Source: an uncultured Neisseria sp. (GTDB lineage Bacteria; Pseudomonadota; Gammaproteobacteria; Burkholderiales; Neisseriaceae). From it: a stretch of DNA of 6,528 nucleotides. This document shows, one piece after another, positions 1 through 5,036 of this stretch. The translations under genes and the position numbers were made by a program. The notes beneath the pieces were generated by a model that saw only the letters and a program-made list of their open reading frames with translations, made no database searches and had not been told where the DNA came from. The stretch is taken from contig CAMURX010000099.1 in assembly GCA_947097615.1 (NCBI GenBank), positions 1-6,528 of the forward strand. Reading direction: 5' to 3'. Position 1 is the first letter of the stretch. Every line of letters starts with the position of its first letter.

Positions 1-57
1 GTTGAGGCCGTCTGAAACGGTTGAGGCCGTCTGAAACGGTTGAGGCCGTCTGAAAAA
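1..57 (+). repeat. Tandem array of three DNA uptake sequences (19-bp period)
   Basis: Two exact 19-bp units (1-19 and 20-38) and most of a third begin GTTGAGGCCGTCTGAA. Each carries a full AG-type DUS (AGGCCGTCTGAA) at 5-16, 24-35 and 43-54. The third DUS doubles as the left arm of the terminator that follows. The array starts at the first base of the window, so it may continue further left. DUS motifs are bound by ComP during natural transformation in Neisseria; head-to-tail tandem copies are less usual than single or inverted pairs. Confidence 0.9.
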
Positions 58-88
58 ACCTGCTTCGCAGGTTTTTTCAGACGGCCTC
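42..88. terminator. Rho-independent terminator with DUS arms, downstream of yidC
   Basis: Positions 42-63 and 67-88 are perfect reverse complements (22 bp) around a 3-nt TTC loop. The inner part is A6, CCTGC, TTC, GCAGG, T6, so a GC hairpin followed by a T run is presented on either strand. The outer part is an inverted DUS pair (43-54 and 76-87), a common neisserial terminator design. It begins 19 bp beyond the yidC stop and would end the leftward transcript. It could also stop a rightward transcript entering from outside the window. Confidence 0.88.
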
Positions 89-106
89 TTGGTTTGCGGC
101 GGCGGT

Positions 107-1738
107 TTACGACACGACTTCACCGTTTTTGCGCTGCTGTTCGGTGCTGCGGTTGACGTGCATCTGCTGGGCGATGGTCAGGATGTTGTTCACGACATAG
201 TAGAGCACCAGCCCTGCGGGGAAGAAGAAGAACATGACGGAGAACACCAGCGGCATGATTTTCATCATTTTCGCCTGCATCGGGTCGGACGGCGGCGGGT
301 TGAGGGTGGTTTGGAACATCATGGTGGCGGTCATCAGCACGGGCAGGATGAACCAGGGATCGTGGCGCGACAGGTCGGTAATCCAGCCCAGCCACGGTGC
401 CTGGCGCAGTTCGACGGAGCTGAAGATCGCCCAGTAGAGGCCGATGAAGATGGGGATTTGCAGCAGCATGGGCAGGCAGCCGCCCAGGGGGTTGATTTTT
501 TCGTCGCGGTACATCTGCATCATGGCCTGCTGCATGGCCATGCGGTCGTCGCCGTATTGTTTTTTCAGGGCTTCGAGTTTGGGGGCGACGGCGCGCATTT
601 TCGCCATGGATTTGTAGGCGGCGTTGTTCAGCGGGTAGAGGATGATTTTGACGATGAGGGTGAGCAGGACGATTGCCCAACCCCAGTTGCCGGTGAAGCC
701 GTGCAGTTTGTCCATCAGCCAGAAAAGGGCGGTGGCCGGCCAGTGGACGCGGCCGTAGTCTTTGACGAGTTCGAGTTTGTCGGCGACGGCGCCCAAGTCG
801 GCGGTGGTTTGCGGGCCGGCGTAGAGGGTGGCGGCGTAGCTTTGCGTCATGCCGTTTGCCAGTTCGGGTTCGGCCACGCCGACGCCGGCGGAGTAGAGGC
901 CGTCGGCGCGGCGTTTGATGTCGATTCGGCATTCTGTGCCGGCGCAGATGCTTTGGCCGTTTTTCGGCTGGAGTATCCACGAGGAGAAGAAGTAGTGCTG
1001 GCTCATGCCGACCCAGCCGGACTGGCTTTTGCGCTCGTATTCAGCCTGGTCACGGCCTTTTTCGAAGTCGCTGTCGAGGTCGCCGAAGGAGACTTTTTGG
1101 AAGCCGCCCTGCGGGGTGTAGAGGACGGGGCCGGTGTAGCTGGACATGAAGTAGCCTTGTCCGGCGGGGGCTTTGCCGTCGCGGACGATGCGGTAGACGG
1201 CGTCGGCTTTGACGGGGCGGCCGCTGCGGTTGGTGACGTCGAAGCGCACGCCGATTTGGTAGCTGCCTTTGGTGAAGGTGTAGGTTTTGTCGATTTGCAG
1301 GCCGTCGGCGGTGGCGGCGGTGAGGCGCACTTCGGCTTTGTCGCCGCTCAGGCCGTATTGTTTCTGCGCGCTTTTGAAGCTTATGCCCTGGGTGAGGCTG
1401 CGTCCGGCGGCGTCGACAAGGTCGGACTGGGCGATGTAGGTGCCGCTTTGGCCGTTTTCAAAGAGGACGAAGGGTTTGCTTTCGTCGTCGGCAGAGTTGT
1501 ATTTGAGCAGGGTGAGGCCGCGCAGGTCGCCGCTGGTTTCGTCGATAACGGCGGCGACGGTGTCGGTGGTCACCGTGATGGGAACGGTGGGGTTGAGGGC
1601 GGTTGGCGCGGCGGCGGCTTGCTGCACCTGTTGCTGCTGCGCGGCGGGCTGCACTTTCGGGCTGGGGAACAGCTGTTCCCAACCCAGCAGTATCAGCAGG
1701 GCAACGGCAAAAAACACGGTCATTCTTTTGGCGTCCAT
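107..1738 (-). CDS. yidC: Membrane protein insertase YidC (Oxa1/60 kDa inner membrane protein)
   Basis: This 543-residue protein inserts and folds inner-membrane proteins, alone or with SecYEG. Residues 6-23 form the N-terminal transmembrane anchor, followed by a Gln/Ala/Pro linker (about 28-50) and the large periplasmic domain (about 55-330). The conserved insertase core follows, with membrane segments near 351-370, 421-440, 463-478 and 495-517. Family hallmarks are visible: NPLGGCLPMLLQIPIF (416-431), SVELRQAP, DPMQ, and FFPAGLVLYYVVNN near the end. Lys364 sits where E. coli YidC has Arg366, so the positive charge in the hydrophilic groove is kept. Length matches the gram-negative family. 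The ATG is supported by AGGAG 7 nt upstream (complement of 1746-1750). It is the last gene of the leftward rpmH-rnpA-yidD cluster and is followed by a strong terminator. Confidence 0.98.
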   Translation of the reverse strand: MDAKRMTVFFAVALLILLGWEQLFPSPKVQPAAQQQQVQQAAAAPTALNPTVPITVTTDTVAAVIDETSGDLRGLTLLKYNSADDESKPFVLFENGQSGTYIAQSDLVDAAGRSLTQGISFKSAQKQYGLSGDKAEVRLTAATADGLQIDKTYTFTKGSYQIGVRFDVTNRSGRPVKADAVYRIVRDGKAPAGQGYFMSSYTGPVLYTPQGGFQKVSFGDLDSDFEKGRDQAEYERKSQSGWVGMSQHYFFSSWILQPKNGQSICAGTECRIDIKRRADGLYSAGVGVAEPELANGMTQSYAATLYAGPQTTADLGAVADKLELVKDYGRVHWPATALFWLMDKLHGFTGNWGWAIVLLTLIVKIILYPLNNAAYKSMAKMRAVAPKLEALKKQYGDDRMAMQQAMMQMYRDEKINPLGGCLPMLLQIPIFIGLYWAIFSSVELRQAPWLGWITDLSRHDPWFILPVLMTATMMFQTTLNPPPSDPMQAKMMKIMPLVFSVMFFFFPAGLVLYYVVNNILTIAQQMHVNRSTEQQRKNGEVVS

Positions 1739-1776
1739 ACGGATGCTCCTGTGGTGTGGTCTGGATAACGGCGGGA

Positions 1777-1788
1777 AGGCCGTCTGAA
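1777..1788 (+). repeat. DNA uptake sequence (AG-DUS)
   Basis: A single exact AGGCCGTCTGAA lies in the yidC 5' leader. It is followed by a homopolymer run, A8 (1787-1794) then G5 (1795-1799), so the yidC leader RNA would carry C5 then U8 here. Confidence 0.9.
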
Positions 1789-1842
1789 AAAAAAGGGGGC
1801 TTTACGCCGCTGTCGGGCGGTGTGCCGACCGCAAAGCGCCGC

Positions 1843-1870
1843 AGCATAACAGATTATGCGGCGGCATCAA
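1843..1870 (-). promoter_or_regulatory. Candidate yidC promoter overlapping a hairpin
   Basis: Read on the minus strand, TTGATG (complement of 1865-1870, 4 of 6 to the -35 consensus) is separated by 16 bp from TATGCT (complement of 1843-1848, 4 of 6 to the -10). This would give a leader of about 100 nt before yidC. The spacer and -10 overlap an inverted repeat: CATAA at 1845-1849 pairs with TTATG at 1854-1858, extended by CGCCGC/GCGGCG with a 2-nt bulge. The match is moderate, and yidC could also be transcribed from the rpmH promoter. Confidence 0.35.
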
Positions 1871-1902
1871 ATATTTGTTCCTTATCCGTTTTCAGAAACG
1901 TC

Positions 1903-1922
1903 ATCCCCGCATAGGCGGGGAC
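1903..1922. repeat. dRS3-like short inverted repeat
   Basis: ATCCCC, 8 nt, GGGGAC forms a 7-bp stem (TCCCCGC at 1904-1910, GCGGGGA at 1915-1921) with a 4-nt loop. It is preceded by CGTC. The layout matches the neisserial dRS3 repeat (ATTCCC, 8 nt, GGGAAT) with T-to-C and A-to-G changes that keep the pairing. dRS3 elements are known in Neisseria as small dispersed repeats and phage integration sites. Here it is a single diverged copy between the HAD gene and yidC. Confidence 0.55.
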
Positions 1923-1949
1923 GGCCTCAATGCGCGGAGGCCGTCTGAA
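1921..1949. repeat. DUS-containing hairpin downstream of the HAD gene
   Basis: ACGGCCTC (1921-1928) pairs with GAGGCCGT (1937-1944) around an 8-nt loop. The right arm runs into a complete AG-DUS at 1938-1949. It lies 17 bp beyond the stop of the minus-strand HAD gene and directly abuts the dRS3-like hairpin. It could slow or end transcription from the HAD gene, but no strong U run follows on that strand, so terminator function is uncertain. Confidence 0.6.
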
Positions 1950-1965
1950 AAGGGAGATGCGGCGT

Positions 1966-2283
1966 TTATGCTTCGTCGCACAGATAAAGCGCGTTTTGCG
2001 GCAGGACGTGGCGGCAGAAGCGCCATTCGCCCGCCGCCATATCGTCGATGTATACGTCGGGCTTGGGCAGGAAGGCGGCGAAGCAGTGTTCCAGTTGCAA
2101 AAAACGCGCGGCTTCGCGGGCGTAATCCGCGCCGCCGCTGCTCCACAAGTACAGCGTCGCGCCTTCGGCGGCCAGTCGTTTCACGGCTTCGACGGCGGCG
2201 GGAATCGGGATGCGCACGCGGCCTGCGCTGCGCAGCAGGGTGTCGTCGACATCGACGAAAACGGTTTTCGGGCGGCGGTTCAT
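1966..2283 (-). CDS. Small capless HAD-superfamily hydrolase-like protein
   Basis: This 105-residue protein has the motifs of a haloacid dehalogenase-type phosphatase. Motif I is FVDVDDTLL with nucleophile Asp11, Asp13 and Thr15. A motif II serine occurs in LYLWSSGG (Ser48/49), a motif III lysine in LPKPDVYIDD (Lys74), and motif IV acids are Asp80/Asp81. There is no room for a cap domain, so it is a minimal Rossmann-type HAD; the substrate cannot be predicted. All catalytic positions are present, so it looks intact. It lies 65 bp downstream of yidD and about 230 bp upstream of yidC on the same strand, a position usually occupied directly by yidC. The start ATG has only a weak purine stretch (GAAGG, 12 nt upstream), so expression may be low. 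Similar minimal HADs also occur in phages; I see no mobile gene beside it. Confidence 0.85.
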   Translation of the reverse strand: MNRRPKTVFVDVDDTLLRSAGRVRIPIPAAVEAVKRLAAEGATLYLWSSGGADYAREAARFLQLEHCFAAFLPKPDVYIDDMAAGEWRFCRHVLPQNALYLCDEA

Positions 2284-2348
2284 TGTTTCGCTGTGCCTTC
2301 GTATCGGAAAAACGGGAAAACTGTCGCAATGCTGATTGTTAACAGTCG

Positions 2349-2558
2349 CTAAGGCACGGGATCGTGGCCGTGGCCGCCCCAGGGATGGCAGCGGGCGATG
2401 CGTTTCACGGCCAGCCAGCCACCTTTGAGCGCGCCGTAGCGGCGCACGGCTTCAAGGGCGTATTGCGAACAGGTCGGCGTGTAGCGGCAGCGCGGCGGAA
2501 CCAGCGGGCTGATGCAGTATTGGTAGAACCGGATCAGCAGTTGCAGCAGGCGGGACAT
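2349..2558 (-). CDS. yidD: Membrane protein insertion efficiency factor YidD
   Basis: This 69-residue member of the YidD/DUF37 family is thought to associate with the inner membrane and help YidC-dependent insertion. The N-terminus ([19 protein letters not shown]) is an amphipathic or hydrophobic helix. The family signature follows: [22 protein letters not shown] (about 21-42), then [24 protein letters not shown] at the end. Cysteines are at 15, 24, 30 and 57. Length and motif order match the family closely. The ATG overlaps the rnpA stop as TGATG, a sign of translational coupling. The gene order rpmH-rnpA-yidD followed on the same strand by yidC is widely conserved in bacteria and supports the call. 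Confidence 0.96.
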   Translation of the reverse strand: MSRLLQLLIRFYQYCISPLVPPRCRYTPTCSQYALEAVRRYGALKGGWLAVKRIARCHPWGGHGHDPVP

Positions 2559-2896
2559 CACAATTTTTCCGCCAGCAGACGCGAGAGTTCGCTGCATGCG
2601 GCGGCGGCTTCGCCCCGGCCGAAGGCGCGGCGCACGCGCACAATGAAATCGCGCGGCGGCAGGGCGGCCTTGTGCCGTCTGAACCAGTCGCGGATGACGC
2701 GCTTCATATAGTTGCGCTCGTGGGCGCGGCGGGCGGTTTTCTTCGACACCACCAATCCCAGCCGCGCATGGCCGCGCTCTGCCGGTTCGGAATACGAAAT
2801 TTGCAGCAGGGTGCAGCGCAGTTGTTTCCTTAAAGCAAAAACGGAAGAAAATTCTTCCGTTTTCAAGAGGCGGTACTGCCTGCCGAAGCGTTCCAA
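2558..2896 (-). CDS. rnpA: Ribonuclease P protein component (C5 protein)
   Basis: The product is the basic protein subunit that binds RNase P RNA and helps 5' maturation of tRNA precursors. Near the N-terminus [18 protein letters not shown] matches the family's hydrophobic cleft that contacts the pre-tRNA leader. The RNA-binding box is [17 protein letters not shown], the neisserial version of the RNR motif. It is followed by DFIVRVRR. Two consecutive TTG codons could start translation, with no ATG near. The GGAG at the complement of 2903-2906 is 6 nt from the second TTG (2894-2896) but only 3 nt from the first (2897-2899). I therefore choose the second, giving 112 residues; the alternative adds one. 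The gene begins 12 bp after the rpmH stop and its TGA overlaps the yidD ATG by one base. A DUS core lies inside it. Confidence 0.95.
   Translation of the reverse strand: MERFGRQYRLLKTEEFSSVFALRKQLRCTLLQISYSEPAERGHARLGLVVSKKTARRAHERNYMKRVIRDWFRRHKAALPPRDFIVRVRRAFGRGEAAAACSELSRLLAEKL
2674..2683 (+). repeat. DUS 10-mer core inside rnpA
   Basis: Exact GCCGTCTGAA preceded by GT, so 11 of 12 to the AT-DUS. On the coding (minus) strand it is read as TTC AGA CGG C and encodes Phe-Arg-Arg-His within WFRRHK, just after the RNR box of RnpA. The uptake motif is thus accommodated by the RNA-binding basic region. Confidence 0.8.
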
Positions 2897-2908
2897 CAAA
2901 GTCTCCGC

Positions 2909-3043
2909 TTACACGGCCAGGCGTTTGCGGCCTTTGGCGCGGCGGGCGGCGAGAACGGCGCGGCCGCCGCGGGTGCGCGAGCGGACGAGGAAGCCGTGGG
3001 TGCGTTTGCGTTTGGTAACGGAGGGCTGGTAAGTGCGTTTCAT
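2909..3043 (-). CDS. rpmH: 50S ribosomal protein L34
   Basis: This 44-residue, very basic protein begins [20 protein letters not shown] and ends KGRKRLAV, which is the full-length L34 family pattern. L34 is a late-assembling protein of the large ribosomal subunit. The ATG is supported by GAGGA 6 nt upstream (complement of 3050-3054). A near-consensus promoter lies about 35 bp further upstream, and rnpA follows after 12 bp, so the two are co-transcribed in the usual rpmH-rnpA arrangement. No anomalies are seen. Confidence 0.98.
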   Translation of the reverse strand: MKRTYQPSVTKRKRTHGFLVRSRTRGGRAVLAARRAKGRKRLAV

Positions 3044-3079
3044 GATGTTTCCTCAATCGGTTGGGAATAAAAGCGCGGG

Positions 3080-3108
3080 ATTACAAACCAAATCGCCGTT
3101 TTTGTCAA
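3080..3108 (-). promoter_or_regulatory. Strong sigma70-type promoter of rpmH-rnpA-yidD
   Basis: On the minus strand a perfect TTGACA -35 (complement of 3103-3108) is followed by exactly 17 bp and TGTAAT (complement of 3080-3085, 5 of 6 to TATAAT). The predicted start is near 3073, giving a short leader of about 30 nt. A strong promoter fits the high demand for L34. Confidence 0.85.
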
Positions 3109-3143
3109 TCAAAATAAAGCGGTCGGCCTCTGTGCGGGCATTT

Positions 3144-3155
3144 TTCAGACGGCCT
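3144..3155 (-). repeat. DNA uptake sequence (AG-DUS, minus orientation)
   Basis: Exact TTCAGACGGCCT, unpaired, between the divergent rpmH and dnaA promoters. Confidence 0.9.
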
Positions 3156-3173
3156 TTTGCAACAAGGCTTTGC

Positions 3174-3205
3174 GCCGCCGCGCGCGGGGCGGCACGTGCG
3201 GCGGC
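3174..3205. repeat. GC-rich inverted repeat upstream of the dnaA promoter
   Basis: GCCGCCGC (3174-3181) is the reverse complement of GCGGCGGC (3198-3205, and again at 3201-3208). The palindrome GCACGTGC (3192-3199) lies between and partly overlaps. The right arm covers the place where a -35 element of dnaA would lie. It could be an operator or simply biased composition. Confidence 0.35.
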
Positions 3206-3218
3206 GGCATATTTCCGC

Positions 3219-3224
3219 TATAAT
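3219..3224 (+). promoter_or_regulatory. Candidate dnaA promoter (-10 element)
   Basis: Perfect TATAAT in the context CGCTATAATCCGCC. No good -35 is visible 16-18 bp upstream; the GC-rich inverted repeat occupies that place, so an activator or weak basal activity is possible. The expected start near 3231 would give a leader of about 60 nt before the dnaA ATG. Confidence 0.6.
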
Positions 3225-3292
3225 CCGCCGCTCTTGCGCGCGCACTCGGGACTTTGCGCCTATCCGAATGATTTTCCGACGGTTTTTTGATT

Positions 3293-4846
3293 ATGAACAC
3301 CATGACGCTTGCCGAATTCTGGCCGCTTTGCCTGCGCCGTCTGCACGAAACGCTGACGGCGCAGCAGTTTGACACTTGGATTGCGCCGCTGACCGTGGGC
3401 GAAGAAAACGGCGCGTGGGTGGTGTACGGCAAAAACCAGTTTGCCGTCAATATGTTGAAAAACCAGTTTGCCGCCGCGTTCGAGGCCGTGCGCGCCGAGC
3501 TTGCGCCCGCGCAGCCGCCGCTGGCCTTCAAAGCGGGGCGCGGCGCGTCTTACCCGATGGCGCAGGCGGTACAGAGGCCGTCTGAAAACGGAAAAACCGG
3601 CGGCGCAGACGCCCCGCCCGCCGCCGCACCCGCAGAGCCCGCGCCGCAGGCCGGCGCGCCAGGCAAACCCGCCGCTAAACAAAGCGCGCAGGACATTTTG
3701 GCCGAACGCCTGAAAAACCTGCCCGCCAAACCGCGCAAAACCAAAACCGCCGAAGAAACGCCCGCCGCCGCACCCGCCCCTGCCGCCGAAGCCAAAGCCG
3801 CCGACAACCGCGACGCGCCGCACGTCCAATCCAATCTGTCGCCCGAATACACCTTCGACACACTGGTCGAGGGCAAAGGCAACCTGATGGCCGCCGCCGC
3901 CGCCAAATCCATCGCCGAAAAACCCGGCGGCAGCTACAACCCCTTCTTTCTCTACGGCAGCACCGGTTTGGGCAAAACCCACCTCGTGCAGGCCGTCGGC
4001 AACGAGCTGCTGAAAAACAATCCCAAGGCCAAAGTGCGCTATATGCACGCCGACGAATACATCCGCAGCCTGATGAGCGCCTTCCGCACCAACAACTACG
4101 ACACCTTCAAACAGCAATACCGCCAATACGACCTGCTCATCATCGACGACATCCAGTTCATCAAGGGCAAAGACCGCACGATGGAAGAATTCTTCTATCT
4201 GTACAACCACTTCCACACCGAAAAAAAACAGCTTATCCTCACCTGCGACGTGCTGCCGACCAAAATCGAAGACATGGACGACCGCCTCAAATCGCGCTTT
4301 TCCTGGGGTTTGACGCTGGAACTCGAACCCCCCGAATTTGAAATGCGCGTCGCCATTTTGCAGAAAAAGGCCGAAGCCTCGGGCGTGACCCTGCGCGAAG
4401 ACGCCGCCTTTTTCATCGCCAAACACATCCGCTCCAACGTGCGCGAACTCGAAGGCGCGTTCAAGCGCGTCGAAGCCAGCAGCCGTTTTCAGAAAAAACC
4501 CATCGACATCGACCTGGCCGCCGAAGCCTTGCAGGACATCGTCGCCAGCGCCTACAAAGTCATTACCGCCGAGCTGATACTCGACACCGTCGCCAAACAC
4601 TACCGCGTCAAAATCAGCGAGCTGCTCGGCAAAAAGCGCACGCGCAACATCGCCCGCCCGCGCCAGGTGGCCATGAGTCTTACCAAAGACCTCACCAACC
4701 TCAGCCTGCCCGCTATCGGCGACGCTTTCGGCGGCCGCGACCACACCACCGTCATGCACGGCATCAAAGCCGTTGCCAAGCTGCGGCAGGAAGACCCCGA
4801 GCTGGCGCAGGACTACGAAAAACTGCTGATACTGATACAAAACTGA
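3293..4846 (+). CDS. dnaA: Chromosomal replication initiator protein DnaA
   Basis: DnaA binds 9-bp boxes at oriC, oligomerises with ATP and opens the duplex for helicase loading. From the chosen ATG it has 517 residues. Domain I is about 1-90 (TLAEFWPLCLRRL). Domain II is a long Ala/Pro-rich linker, about 91-180. The AAA+ domain III has Walker A GSTGLGKTH (222-230), Walker B LLIIDD (281-286), a box VII arginine-finger candidate Arg335 in SRFSWGL, and sensor II Arg384 in RSNVRELEG. Domain IV holds the DnaA-box-binding signature RQVAMSLTKDLTNLSLPAIG and GGRDHTTVMHG (457-490). ATG 3302 (MTLAEFW) is an equally plausible start and resembles neisserial homologues as I recall them. No clear Shine-Dalgarno precedes either. 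The linker carries an in-frame DUS. dnaN follows after 190 bp. Confidence 0.98.
   Translation: MNTMTLAEFWPLCLRRLHETLTAQQFDTWIAPLTVGEENGAWVVYGKNQFAVNMLKNQFAAAFEAVRAELAPAQPPLAFKAGRGASYPMAQAVQRPSENGKTGGADAPPAAAPAEPAPQAGAPGKPAAKQSAQDILAERLKNLPAKPRKTKTAEETPAAAPAPAAEAKAADNRDAPHVQSNLSPEYTFDTLVEGKGNLMAAAAAKSIAEKPGGSYNPFFLYGSTGLGKTHLVQAVGNELLKNNPKAKVRYMHADEYIRSLMSAFRTNNYDTFKQQYRQYDLLIIDDIQFIKGKDRTMEEFFYLYNHFHTEKKQLILTCDVLPTKIEDMDDRLKSRFSWGLTLELEPPEFEMRVAILQKKAEASGVTLREDAAFFIAKHIRSNVRELEGAFKRVEASSRFQKKPIDIDLAAEALQDIVASAYKVITAELILDTVAKHYRVKISELLGKKRTRNIARPRQVAMSLTKDLTNLSLPAIGDAFGGRDHTTVMHGIKAVAKLRQEDPELAQDYEKLLILIQN
3575..3586 (+). repeat. In-frame DUS inside dnaA
   Basis: Exact AGGCCGTCTGAA read as AGG CCG TCT GAA, encoding Arg-Pro-Ser-Glu (residues 95-98) in the flexible domain II linker, where such an insertion should be tolerated. 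Confidence 0.92.
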
Positions 4847-4865
4847 GCTTTCAGACGGCCTCTTA

Positions 4866-4970
4866 TATAGTGAGCCAACACGAAAATCTACGGCGTTGCT
4901 GCGCCTTGCCGTACTACTTGTACTGTCTGCGGCTTACTGCCTTGTATCTTTCCTATTTTGGTTCACTATA
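4866..4970 (+). mobile_element. Correia repeat-like element (CREE/NEMIS, short form)
   Basis: The element is about 105 bp, the size of the short Correia form. It starts TATAGTGAGCCAA and ends TTGGTTCACTATA. The ends pair as imperfect inverted repeats (4865-4878 with 4958-4971, 13 of 14). The interior resembles the Correia core as I recall it: CGGCGTTGC, GCGCCTTGCCGTACTA, TTGTACTGTCTGCGGCTT and GCCTTGT. The terminal repeats differ from the classic TATAGTGGATTAA, so this is a diverged or lineage-specific variant. These non-autonomous elements insert at TA dinucleotides, can carry promoters at their ends, and form hairpins cut by RNase III in transcripts. It lies between dnaA and dnaN. Confidence 0.85.
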
Positions 4971-4972
4971 TT
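4942..4972 (+). promoter_or_regulatory. Possible outward promoter at the Correia element end, towards dnaN
   Basis: TATATT (4967-4972, 5 of 6 to the -10 consensus) is made partly by the element terminus and partly by flanking DNA. A weak TTGTAT (4942-4947) lies 19 bp upstream as a -35 candidate. Outward promoters at Correia ends are known in Neisseria. Spacing and the -35 match are poor, so this is tentative. Confidence 0.3.
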
Positions 4973-5036
4973 AAAGTTAGAGGCCGTCTGAAAAACAAAA
5001 ATCCGCCCTTTCTCACAAAATCGATAAGGAAAACCC

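Larger units (their letters stand above)
4849..4993. repeat. Long-range inverted DUS pair flanking a Correia-like element
   Basis: TTTCAGACGGCCTCT (4849-4863) is the exact reverse complement of AGAGGCCGTCTGAAA (4979-4993), 15 bp. Each arm includes a complete AG-DUS (4850-4861 and 4981-4992). The 115 bp between the arms is almost entirely the Correia-like repeat. Without that repeat the arms would be about 8-10 nt apart, a normal DUS hairpin. No T run follows the right arm on the plus strand, so a terminator role for dnaA is not assured. Confidence 0.85.

Noticed and set aside
1..57. Possible CRISPR array
   Set aside because: The repeat unit is only 19 bp, contains the DUS, and has no variable spacers; the tandem DUS explanation is complete.
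89..1768. Long open frame on the plus strand opposite yidC
   Set aside because: It is the antisense shadow of yidC in GC-rich DNA. The translation is rich in Gly, His, Val and Phe without any family pattern, while the minus strand encodes an unmistakable YidC.
1760..1768. Possible DnaA box (TCTGGATAA, 8 of 9 to TGTGGATAA)
   Set aside because: A single imperfect match, with no cluster and no AT-rich region nearby; expected by chance.
2349..3056. Single 235-codon minus-strand frame spanning rpmH, rnpA and yidD
   Set aside because: Only the last 69 codons (yidD) match a known family; the rest overlaps rpmH and rnpA out of frame.
3260..4840. Long open frame on the minus strand opposite dnaA
   Set aside because: Low-complexity Gly/Phe/Val-rich translation, a shadow of dnaA; no ribosome binding site or family motif.
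4866..4970. Possible small RNA gene or riboswitch in the dnaA-dnaN gap
   Set aside because: The sequence and size are explained by a Correia-like repeat with terminal inverted repeats; no separate promoter-terminator pair is seen.
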